From Candidatus Jordarchaeum madagascarense (GTDB taxonomy: Archaea > Asgardarchaeota > Jordiarchaeia > Jordiarchaeales > Jordiarchaeaceae): a stretch of DNA of 7,721 nt. The translations under genes and the position numbers were made by a program. The DNA lies in contig DXJA01000090.1 of the NCBI GenBank assembly GCA_019056875.1, positions 1 to 7,721 on the forward strand. The letters run 5' to 3'. Shown piece by piece: positions 1 to 5,940 of the stretch (positions are counted from its first letter, which is position 1; every line of letters starts with the position of its first letter). Below the pieces are notes generated by a model. The model ran no database searches. It saw only the letters and a list, made by a program, of their open reading frames with translations, and had not been told where the DNA came from.

Positions 1-182
1 CAAGCCGCTTCTTAGTGGGCGCGGTTGCCCCCGTGGGCCTTCCGCAGTTGAACAAGATAAAGATGTTAATCGCTGTGCAGTACTGGTCATGGTATGTTGT
101 GGCAGGATGTTTAATACAAACACTCGTGGGTAGAAGTCCGGTATACTAACCAAGTGTAACTAGTTATTCCGTTTTATAATCT
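1..182. other. Left-edge region, no gene assigned
   Basis: The first ~130 bases are clearly more GC-rich than the intergenic DNA further right. Two plus-strand frames stay open from the window edge, one to a TAG at 131-133 and the other to a TAA at 147-149. Either could be the tail of a gene entering from the left, but neither translation resembles a family I know. A CPRG...DKDVN stretch faintly recalls the end of TnpB-type transposases, which is too weak to call. Bases 134-182 are AT-rich spacer downstream of the methyltransferase stop codon, with no T-run terminator visible on either strand. Confidence 0.3.
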
Positions 183-1061
183 TTATTTTTTACGTGCTGT
201 AACCAAGCATTGAGCAGCATTGACCCGACCGTATTGCTTGCCATTTTGATTTGTTAGAAATCTCTTTTCTAATGCTCTTGCATCAGATTGATCTACCAAC
301 TCAAAGCCGTATTTCGCGAGAAACGACTCTAATTGGCCTTCTTCGATGCCAAACTTCCACGGTTCGCCCACCTTGGCTGCTCGCTTTAAATCGACCTTTT
401 CTAGATAATAATCCGATTCTCCCCGAATAGCAGATGCATATGCATAATCGAATACGATCAGGCTGCCGGTCCCTGCGTACGCACTTATGATTGAAAAGGT
501 GGAATCAACGGATGGTGCATCCAAGTACATCGTTAATGCTTCGAGCAAGAAAAGGCTACGTTGATTGGCTTGAAAACCTGCTTCGCGTAATTTTTGATCA
601 AGCGTTTCCTTTTCAAAATCAATCGCAATAAATTTCAAATTGGGGGGAATAGCTAGGTGCATTTTCTTATATTGCTCGATTTTTGCATTTTGGGTATTTG
701 GGGCATCCAGTTCATAAACAGTGGCTTTTTTTAATTTTTCTTGAAACCGTAACGCCCGCGTATCAAATCCGGCACCAAAAATTAAGATTTGAGTAAAACT
801 ATCATCCAATTTTTGAAAAATGGCATCGATATATTTTGTTCGGCAGACAATATATTCATAAATTCCCGAACCCCCCCTGCTTGCAACCAGTTTTTTAAAA
901 AAAGGGCTCCTGACAAGCAAACGTTTCGAGGGGGGAATTATTTTTGTCGCAACATAATCGTCGCTTTTTAGATAGGGATTTTTCTCATAATACGAAGTTA
1001 CCCGGCACGCGCATGTCAATTCAGCCGTAAAAGATTCTTTGACATCTATGCGTCTCTTCAT
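183..1061 (-). CDS. Class I SAM-dependent methyltransferase, LCM/COG3315 family
   Basis: A 292-residue cytosolic protein of the leucine-carboxyl-methyltransferase-like family (TIGR00027/COG3315 type). Its family-typical N-terminus is TAELTCACR (residues 12-20) followed by SDDYVATKIIPP (33-44). RTKYID (74-79) precedes SAM-binding motif I, FGAGFDTR (95-102). The acidic ELDAP (117-121) and IDF (147-149) follow, then EALTMYL (174-180). The family transfers methyl groups from SAM, but substrates are mostly unknown and none is implied here. The ATG at 1059-1061 has a good Shine-Dalgarno, AGAGGT, nine bases upstream. The gene diverges from a tetR gene, and a palindromic operator lies between its TATA box and start, so repression by that regulator is likely. 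This family is common in bacteria and the TetR pairing is bacterial in style, so transfer into this archaeon is plausible but not shown. Confidence 0.9.
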   Translation of the reverse strand: MKRRIDVKESFTAELTCACRVTSYYEKNPYLKSDDYVATKIIPPSKRLLVRSPFFKKLVASRGGSGIYEYIVCRTKYIDAIFQKLDDSFTQILIFGAGFDTRALRFQEKLKKATVYELDAPNTQNAKIEQYKKMHLAIPPNLKFIAIDFEKETLDQKLREAGFQANQRSLFLLEALTMYLDAPSVDSTFSIISAYAGTGSLIVFDYAYASAIRGESDYYLEKVDLKRAAKVGEPWKFGIEEGQLESFLAKYGFELVDQSDARALEKRFLTNQNGKQYGRVNAAQCLVTARKK

Positions 1062-1100
1062 ATGGAAAACACCTCTAACTGATTTATTATAACTTCTGTT

Positions 1101-1121
1101 TTAATGAGCAATACTCATTAA
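1101..1121. promoter_or_regulatory. Palindromic operator O1 of the methyltransferase promoter
   Basis: A 21-bp palindrome centred on 1111 with core TGAGCAATACTCA. The ten-base arms match at 9 of 10 positions. It lies directly downstream of the minus-strand TATA box and covers the expected start of methyltransferase transcription, so a bound TetR protein would block initiation. Read on the minus strand, its core TGAGTATTGCTCA differs from operator O2 at a single base. Confidence 0.75.
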
Positions 1122-1129
1122 TATATAAT
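1121..1129 (-). promoter_or_regulatory. TATA box of the methyltransferase gene
   Basis: On the minus strand this reads TTATATAT within TATTATATATTAATG. The expected start is about 25 bases downstream, near 1099, which leaves a leader of about 38 bases that contains the AGAGGT ribosome-binding site. Placement is by sequence and spacing only. Confidence 0.5.
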
Positions 1130-1137
1130 ACAAAATG

Positions 1138-1148
1138 TTTATATTTAA
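1138..1148 (+). promoter_or_regulatory. TATA box of the tetR gene
   Basis: TTTATATTTAA fits the archaeal TATA consensus. The expected start is near 1168-1172, inside operator O2, leaving a leader of about 50 bases before the proposed ATT start codon. Confidence 0.5.
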
Positions 1149-1151
1149 AGT

Positions 1152-1172
1152 TAACTGAGTATTACTCATTAA
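1152..1172. promoter_or_regulatory. Palindromic operator O2 of the tetR promoter
   Basis: A palindrome centred on 1162 with a perfect core TGAGTA-T-TACTCA; the full ten-base arms match at 8 of 10 positions. It follows the tetR TATA box and covers the expected tetR start, which suggests autorepression. Its centre is 51 bp from that of O1, close to five helical turns, so dimers at the two sites would face the same side of the DNA. Confidence 0.75.
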
Positions 1173-1210
1173 AAAATTCAACTAAAAATCTATGGTATAT
1201 CTATTAGTGT

Positions 1211-1225
1211 GAGGTAGAGAAAATT
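1211..1225 (+). promoter_or_regulatory. Shine-Dalgarno and proposed ATT start of tetR
   Basis: GAGGT (1211-1215) is followed by seven bases and then ATT at 1223-1225. From the stop at 1205-1207 to the GTG at 1328 the tetR frame contains no ATG, GTG or TTG. The TetR DNA-binding domain requires residues encoded upstream of 1328, so the ribosome-binding site points to an ATT start. Confidence 0.55.
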
Positions 1226-1864
1226 CTAAAACAAAAATCCAAGAAAAGAGTCAGAGATAAGGAAGAAAAAATAAGAATCATTTACAAAACCTTTTTTGAT
1301 CTCATACAAGAGAGAGGATATTCTAATGTGAGTACTAATCACATTGCTGATGTTGCAAAGATAAGTATTGGAACGATTTATCGCTATTTTCCTCAGGGCA
1401 AAGTCAGTATAATAAAAATGTATTTTGACACGGTGCAAAATGATATTTTTAATATTGAGAATTTTACACAAACGAATATTCAGAATATCCAAGATTTTTT
1501 TAAGAGTTTTACATCTCAGTTTGTGCGGGTTCATCGTGAAAATTTATTGTATATTACAGCGTACGAACAAGCAATGCTTGAAAATCGAGAGGTCTTTGAA
1601 GGTTATAAGGAAAAAGTATTAGCTTTTATAGATGATGTAGCACTCAAATTGCATCAATCCGATCCAATGTTCAGTCAAATGCCTGTGGAAAGTGTGAAAG
1701 CAGATTTATTAGTAATTTATAATGTATTTAACGCTTTAACACGTCAACATCTTGTTATAATGCCCCTATTTCCGACAGACGAAGAATTTATTGATTTTCT
1801 AACAAAACTATTAATCTTTTTTATGAGGGAAACTATTGAAAGATATCCTCTTTTGAAAAAATGA
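1223..1864 (+). CDS. TetR/AcrR-family transcriptional repressor
   Basis: A 213-residue regulator, normal TetR length, if translated from ATT at 1223. The N-terminal helix-turn-helix (about residues 15-60) is clear: EEKIRIIYKTFFDLIQERGY, then NHIADVAKISIGTIYRYFP, matching the family pattern of a helix 1, a Gly-Tyr turn, an IADxA helix and a GTxYRYF recognition helix. Residues 61-213 form a helical ligand-binding region whose ligand cannot be predicted. The first conventional start, GTG at 1328, would delete helix 1 and should not be used. The gene is divergent from the methyltransferase, and the two palindromes between them are its probable operators, giving control of both genes. The stop overlaps an ATG (ATGA at 1861-1864) opening a doubtful short ORF. 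A base error hiding an ATG is an alternative to the ATT start. Confidence 0.88.
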   Translation: MLKQKSKKRVRDKEEKIRIIYKTFFDLIQERGYSNVSTNHIADVAKISIGTIYRYFPQGKVSIIKMYFDTVQNDIFNIENFTQTNIQNIQDFFKSFTSQFVRVHRENLLYITAYEQAMLENREVFEGYKEKVLAFIDDVALKLHQSDPMFSQMPVESVKADLLVIYNVFNALTRQHLVIMPLFPTDEEFIDFLTKLLIFFMRETIERYPLLKK

Positions 1865-2122
1865 TTTGCAATCCTTTTCAGCTCGCAAAAACTATTTACA
1901 AACTTTTTCCAAATTCAAAAGCTCATTTTTTCATTGATAAACTCGACTTTGGTTTTCCACAAACAAAATGGGCGATTCCGTTCCTAGAACATTTTCATGT
2001 CCTTCATAAACCCTATTTTTCATATTCTTTAGTGCATTCATATTTAAAGAAGCACAAAAACTTTCTATGGAGTGGTTTATGGTTGCGTCAAGTTTATTTT
2101 TTAAAAAATGCATTTTAATATA
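1865..2122. other. Spacer with doubtful short ORFs on both strands
   Basis: About 260 bases between tetR and the hydrolase promoter. On the plus strand an 85-codon frame begins at the ATG overlapping the tetR stop (1861-2118). It is rich in Phe, His, Tyr and Lys and looks like no family I know. On the minus strand a 60-codon frame (1931-2113) has a more protein-like composition, ending in GTESPILFVENQSRVYQ, so it may be the remnant of a gene. I cannot identify either, and they overlap, so at most one is real. No hairpin terminator is evident after tetR. Confidence 0.25.
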
Positions 2123-2123
2123 A
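2113..2123 (+). promoter_or_regulatory. TATA box of the CocE-like hydrolase gene
   Basis: TTTTAATATAA lies so that transcription should begin near 2143-2148, directly before the ATG at 2149. The mRNA is therefore probably leaderless or nearly so, which fits the lack of a good Shine-Dalgarno there. It also argues against the in-frame GTG at 2125, which would lie upstream of the transcript. Confidence 0.45.
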
Positions 2124-2148
2124 TGTGTATTTTTGTAGGCGAGTAAAA

Positions 2149-3858
2149 ATGAAGGCGGGTGTTGAGAAAGGTTCTGAAGAGATTTTCGGAGTAAAAATCG
2201 ATAAAGATGTCTATATCTCGATGCGTGACGGCACCAGACTAGCCGCGGACATATATCGACCAGACTCTATGGGAAGATACCCCGCGCTCCTCGCAATGTC
2301 ACCCTACGATAAAGAGCTGCAGAATATTTCCCTAGAATCAAAGAATATAATAGAAACTATGAATAGGGATCCGGCATCCATAATGAAGCTTGGTTTTATT
2401 GAAGCCGGCGTAAGTGAGTATTTTGTGAGAAGAGGCTACGTGCATGTAATCGTAAACGTGAGAGGCACTTTCAAATCCGAGGGAGAGTATCACATGGCCT
2501 GCTCCCCACAGGAGCAGGAGGACGGCTACGACCTAATAGAATGGATTGCCCAACAACCCTGGTGCAATGGAAGCGTTGGAATGGTGGGAGCATCCTATTT
2601 CGCGGTTATCCAGTGTCTAATAGCCTCAATGAAAAAACCGCCACCACACCTCAAAGCAATTTTCCCCTTCGACGCATTCACAGACATCTACCGCGACTTT
2701 GCATACCACGGAGGAATCTTCAACACTGGATTCCCACTCCTATGGTATCAGGGAATAAAAAAAAAAACTAGAGCCATACCCCTAGCACTAAAAGTACTGG
2801 GGGAAAAACTAGACGAAGTAGTTCAAGAAGCCTTAAAAAATGATGCGATTAAAAACCGCCCCGAACTCATCCAAATCCTAAATAACCCAGAAACAAACCC
2901 CCTGGTTTTTGATTTGCTCCTAGCCTCGACTGATGGGCCATACTATTGGGAGAGATCCTCTCACAAACGACTCGGAAAGATAAAAATTCCTGTATACACT
3001 GGCTCCGACTGGGGAAAGATAGGGATACACCTTAGGGGCGCTTTCACCGCGTACGGATCGATAAAGGCTCCCAAAAAAATGCTCATAGGACCGCCGGGAA
3101 TGGTGAGACCCTGGAACCAATACCACGATGTCATAGTGAGATGGTACGATTACTGGCTAAAAGGATTAAACACCAAAATTATGGATGAGCCCCCAATAAA
3201 AATCTTCGTCCAAGGAACCAACCAGTGGAGAGAAGAAAAAGAATGGCCCCTTGAAAGAACCAAGTGGACGAAGTACTACCTCCATAACCAGGGGCTTCTA
3301 AACACGAACCCGCCGGGGAACGACGAAAAAACAGACAGCTATATCTATGAACCATTAAACCAAAGGAAACAGCAAGACAAAACCCAATACAGCGCCCGAT
3401 ACGAAACCCCCTCCTTAGAGCAAGATGTGGAAGTCACCGGTCCAATTGCTCTCAACCTTTACGCTTCCTCCACAGACACGGATCCAGATTGGATAATCAG
3501 ATTCGAAGACATAGACCAGAACGGAAACAAAATAGTTTTAACCAGAGGATGGCTGAAAGCTTCTCATAAAGATTTAGACGAAGCCAAATCCAAACCTTGG
3601 CAACCCTACCACCCCCACAACAAAGTAAAACCCATAAAACCTAGCAAAGTCTACAATTTCAAAATTGAAATCTGGCCCACATCAAATGTCTTCAAAGCCG
3701 GCCACAAAATAGGCCTAGAAATAAGCAGCGACGACGGAGCACCAACCGAGCTCTTCTCAATCATCTTCGGCCACCTACTAAGCGGCAGAAAAATGAACAA
3801 CACCCTATATCACAACCCAGAATACCCCTCACACCTAATTCTACCTATAATTCCTTAG
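2149..3858 (+). CDS. CocE/NonD-family (peptidase S15-like) alpha/beta hydrolase
   Basis: A 569-residue protein with the two-part layout of X-Pro dipeptidyl-peptidase/cocaine-esterase relatives. The hydrolase domain spans about residues 15-340: MRDGTRLAADIYRP (25-38), NVRGTFKSEGE (103-113), the nucleophile elbow GASYFA with Ser149, and RWYDYWLKG (331-339). The C-terminal jelly-roll domain (about 345-569) has DEPPIKIFVQG and KAGHKIGLEISSDDGAP (517-533). Family members cleave esters, amides or N-terminal X-Pro dipeptides; the substrate here is unknown. The triad is unusual: the elbow's last Gly is Ala, the usual G-W-x-D is GSDWG (Asp287 shifted), and the usual GPWxH is GPPGMVRPW with no His in place. 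His294 or His326 might substitute. There is no signal peptide, so the protein is probably cytosolic. The ATG was chosen over GTG 2125 from the TATA position. A T9 tract follows the stop. Confidence 0.88.
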   Translation: MKAGVEKGSEEIFGVKIDKDVYISMRDGTRLAADIYRPDSMGRYPALLAMSPYDKELQNISLESKNIIETMNRDPASIMKLGFIEAGVSEYFVRRGYVHVIVNVRGTFKSEGEYHMACSPQEQEDGYDLIEWIAQQPWCNGSVGMVGASYFAVIQCLIASMKKPPPHLKAIFPFDAFTDIYRDFAYHGGIFNTGFPLLWYQGIKKKTRAIPLALKVLGEKLDEVVQEALKNDAIKNRPELIQILNNPETNPLVFDLLLASTDGPYYWERSSHKRLGKIKIPVYTGSDWGKIGIHLRGAFTAYGSIKAPKKMLIGPPGMVRPWNQYHDVIVRWYDYWLKGLNTKIMDEPPIKIFVQGTNQWREEKEWPLERTKWTKYYLHNQGLLNTNPPGNDEKTDSYIYEPLNQRKQQDKTQYSARYETPSLEQDVEVTGPIALNLYASSTDTDPDWIIRFEDIDQNGNKIVLTRGWLKASHKDLDEAKSKPWQPYHPHNKVKPIKPSKVYNFKIEIWPTSNVFKAGHKIGLEISSDDGAPTELFSIIFGHLLSGRKMNNTLYHNPEYPSHLILPIIP

Positions 3859-3875
3859 AGTAATTAACCAACTCC

Positions 3876-3884
3876 TTTTTTTTT
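3876..3884 (+). terminator. T-tract terminator after the hydrolase gene
   Basis: An uninterrupted run of nine T residues begins 17 bases after the stop codon, without an obvious hairpin. This is the usual form of an archaeal intrinsic terminator. It acts on plus-strand transcripts and separates the hydrolase from the convergent osmC-type gene. Confidence 0.6.
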
Positions 3885-3922
3885 AAAATTAGGAATGGGC
3901 TCAATAATGTTTCTGCAGAATT

Positions 3923-4369
3923 TTATTCTTCATGCACCTTTACTGACAAGTTTAAGGGCACAACCTTTTTTATAAAACTACATAAATGACAGTATTCCTC
4001 GGTTAATTCAAAGCACATCTCTCCCCGTCCTTTCTCTCCTTTAGGAACAGTGATATCCGCCTGTCCTTCAATCTTGGTAACCCTAAATCCGCTACGAGTC
4101 ATTTTTATGTACATTTGAAAAGAAATTCTAAAGTCTATTAACTCGAATCTCATCTTTTTTCTTAAAAAGTTGAATGTGTTGAGAAAACATCCTCCCATTG
4201 CTGATAGAAATAATTGGTCTGGAGAGTAGTATCTTTCTAGTCCTCCGAAATCTGAGGTGAGATCCATTTTCAGTTTTGGAAAATTCTCAATAGTTGCTTC
4301 ACCTCCAGTAGACTTGTCCCAATCTACTATAACACTAAACATTAATTGTTCAGGGTATTTCGAAACCAT
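3923..4369 (-). CDS. OsmC/Ohr-family protein
   Basis: A 148-residue protein of usual OsmC length. It has the fold's landmarks: a beta-rich N-terminus (FSVIVDWDKSTGG), FGGLERYYSPDQLFLSAMGGC ending at the first conserved Cys, Cys61, on the central helix, and EYCHLCSF with the second, Cys130. Family members reduce organic hydroperoxides with a Cys pair, though many OsmC proteins have other or unknown roles. Cys130 sits where the family has CP(y/f)S, but Pro is replaced by Ser. An extra Cys127 makes a CxxC, which might allow a different disulfide. Start ATG at 4367-4369 has AGGTGA four bases upstream. It is convergent with the hydrolase gene and apparently has its own promoter with a palindrome near the start. 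No membrane segment or signal peptide is seen. Confidence 0.85.
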   Translation of the reverse strand: MVSKYPEQLMFSVIVDWDKSTGGEATIENFPKLKMDLTSDFGGLERYYSPDQLFLSAMGGCFLNTFNFLRKKMRFELIDFRISFQMYIKMTRSGFRVTKIEGQADITVPKGEKGRGEMCFELTEEYCHLCSFIKKVVPLNLSVKVHEE

Positions 4370-4400
4370 AACTTCACCTTCATAAATTAATTGCAGCTCT

Positions 4401-4415
4401 ATGTATGCTATACAT
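4401..4415. promoter_or_regulatory. Palindrome near the start of the osmC-type gene
   Basis: ATGTATGCTATACAT is a 15-bp palindrome with seven-base arms matching at 6 of 7 positions. It lies 32-46 bases upstream of the start codon, just past the start expected from the TATA box at 4440-4449, where a bound repressor would block transcription. Its sequence is unrelated to the TetR operators at 1101-1172, so a different regulator is implied. Confidence 0.45.
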
Positions 4416-4439
4416 TATTAAATTATCAAATACTGTAAA

Positions 4440-4449
4440 TTAATATAAA
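4440..4449 (-). promoter_or_regulatory. TATA box of the osmC-type gene
   Basis: TTTATATTAA on the minus strand gives an expected start near 4419, about 50 bases before the start codon. The surrounding DNA is very AT-rich, so other TATA-like sequences, such as TTTAATAAT nearer the gene, cannot be excluded. Confidence 0.4.
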
Positions 4450-4679
4450 CATATTTTTTATTAGGCGAGAAAAACGTAATAAAATTGACTATATTTGAAG
4501 AATTGAGCACACAAATTTTTTATAGCTTTATATTAAGTTATATCATAGCGTTTCAAACCAACATTATTTCAAAAATTCTGCGATTAGTGAGAAAATAATC
4601 CAAGCCTCAAATTTAGCTATTCTACTTGTTATTTTGCGTTATTATTAGATTTTATGGATAAAACCGGAAGGTTTTGAAT
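4450..4679 (+). promoter_or_regulatory. AT-rich upstream region and ribosome-binding site of the GTPase gene
   Basis: This divergent spacer holds no ORF of note. The best plus-strand TATA candidate is TTTATATTA at 4527-4535, implying a leader of about 120 bases; TTTTATGG near 4650 is weaker. GGAAGG at 4666-4671 is a Shine-Dalgarno eight bases before ATG 4680, favouring that start over the TTG at 4674. Confidence 0.4.
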
Positions 4680-5786
4680 ATGATAGAACAGAGTGTTAAA
4701 GGAATGCAAAGTGTGTTTCAGAGAATTAAAGTATTAGTGATGGGGCCTCACGCAGCTGGTAAAACCGCGATTCTCAAACAGACAATTTATGGATTACAAG
4801 CAGATAAGCTCAGAAATCTTTTGCCCACAATACTTATAGACGTTCCACCAGAAACCAAGAAAGGCAAATATCTGTGTCGATTCTTTGAGTGTGGGGGCCA
4901 GGAAAGATTCTTTGAAGAATACCATAAACCAGAAAATGAAAAAAACATCTTTAACAAAGTTAACATTTTCATATATGTTATAGACTCTGCAAACGAAGAA
5001 GCGTTTCCATTAGCCCACAAAGAATTCTGGCGTGCCCTAATAAAATTATCAAAATACTCACCCAACGCTTTAACCATAGTCTTCGCACACAAACAGGATT
5101 TACCCGAAGCCTTCACCCCCGGAGAAGTGACGGACATTCTAACCTCACCACCCGGAAGGATTTACCCCACAAAGCTTGACTTCGATCAAGATTTGGTAAA
5201 AGAAGCTAAAAAAATCGCAGAAAGAACACTCTGCTACGGCACTTCAATAGAAGAACCCAACAACAATAAGGAAAAAGGCTCAGAGAATCAATGGATTAAA
5301 TCCGATGAGGCCATTAATTTTACACTGCAATTTTACTCCAAATTCATGCAAAGTTCTGAAGCCCTCGAAAACCTCAAAACCGATAAAGATTCTAACCATC
5401 AACTTACCAAAGAAATCCTGTATAGACTAAACCAAGAAGTCGGAGCATATGGAAGCATGCTCATAGACAAATCCAATGGTCTCTCGGCAGCATCCACAAT
5501 AGATGATGAAGAAATAACTCAATCCCTGATGGGAATCATCATCCTGAACTCTACCAAGGTACTAAGAGAACTAGAAGAAAAAGTACTAAACATAGTACTA
5601 CTAAGAGGCGAAGAACACAACGTAATGATGGTAAACATCACAGAAGACTTCTCACTACTAGTCATACTACCCCTAGAAACCGAAGTTCAATTAGGCTACG
5701 CCCTATACATGGTAAGTGAAACAGCCAAAAAAATCAAAGAAAACCTTCAATTGGCCCAAACAATTATCGATAAGAAATCTGAATAA
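4680..5786 (+). CDS. Rag/Gtr-like small GTPase with C-terminal roadblock/LC7 domain
   Basis: A 368-residue two-domain protein. The N-terminal G domain (about 15-225) has the P-loop GPHAAGKT (22-29), a switch I Thr50, G3 ECGGQERF (70-77) with the catalytic-type Gln74, G4 HKQD (137-140) and G5 GTSI (187-190). DCGGQ, HKxD and TSI are hallmarks of eukaryotic Rag/Gtr1 GTPases rather than Ras or Rab. The usual G3 Asp is Glu70, a conservative but unusual change. After a charged, Asn/Glu/Lys-rich linker (about 192-242), residues 243-365 look like a roadblock/LC7 (MglB-like) alpha-beta domain, a dimerization module in Rag proteins. I infer a GTP-dependent switch, probably dimeric, perhaps attached to membranes through partners since it has no membrane segment. 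No separate GAP, GEF or second Rag is encoded here. Its cellular role is unknown. Confidence 0.85.
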   Translation: MIEQSVKGMQSVFQRIKVLVMGPHAAGKTAILKQTIYGLQADKLRNLLPTILIDVPPETKKGKYLCRFFECGGQERFFEEYHKPENEKNIFNKVNIFIYVIDSANEEAFPLAHKEFWRALIKLSKYSPNALTIVFAHKQDLPEAFTPGEVTDILTSPPGRIYPTKLDFDQDLVKEAKKIAERTLCYGTSIEEPNNNKEKGSENQWIKSDEAINFTLQFYSKFMQSSEALENLKTDKDSNHQLTKEILYRLNQEVGAYGSMLIDKSNGLSAASTIDDEEITQSLMGIIILNSTKVLRELEEKVLNIVLLRGEEHNVMMVNITEDFSLLVILPLETEVQLGYALYMVSETAKKIKENLQLAQTIIDKKSE

Positions 5787-5940
5787 ACAGTATAAGGCTC
5801 CAAAAATACTAAAAAATACTTGATTCTGTTTTAATTACGGCTATAAAAAATTAGGTTTTGATTCATCCATAAATCTCAAATGTAAACCCATCGGTCTTTC
5901 CACAGTTCTTATTACATCATTATTACTGCGTTTGCAATGG
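5787..5940. other. Spacer after the GTPase gene, possibly containing gene debris
   Basis: Just after the GTPase, AAAAATACT occurs twice with ten-base spacing (5802-5810 and 5812-5820). The TTTT around 5829 is too short to be a convincing terminator. On the minus strand an open frame ending at 5841 reads RTVERPMGLHLRFMDESK near its C-terminus. That composition is protein-like and could be the last stretch of a lost gene, but I cannot name it and it runs straight into the tbp-like fragment on the other strand. Confidence 0.2.

Noticed and set aside
1..133. Possible TnpB/IS605 transposase tail or structured RNA at the left edge
   Set aside because: The DKDVN stretch is the only resemblance, no zinc-ribbon Cys pattern is complete, two frames are equally open, and no stable RNA family signature could be recognised.
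1328..1864. tetR starting at GTG 1328
   Set aside because: It would cut off the first helix of the DNA-binding domain, and no Shine-Dalgarno lies at proper spacing; the conserved frame continues upstream to the ATT.
1861..2118. An 85-codon gene translationally coupled to tetR through ATGA
   Set aside because: The overlap is attractive, but the product is aromatic- and His-rich with no recognisable domain, and a protein-like frame exists on the other strand. It was kept only as part of a spacer entry.
2125..2148. Eight extra N-terminal residues on the hydrolase from GTG 2125
   Set aside because: The TATA box at 2113-2123 abuts this codon, so transcription should begin downstream of it; the ATG at 2149 fits better.
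4787..5137. Minus-strand ORF inside the GTPase gene
   Set aside because: It is a shadow of the well-supported GTPase G domain and its translation shows no domain features.
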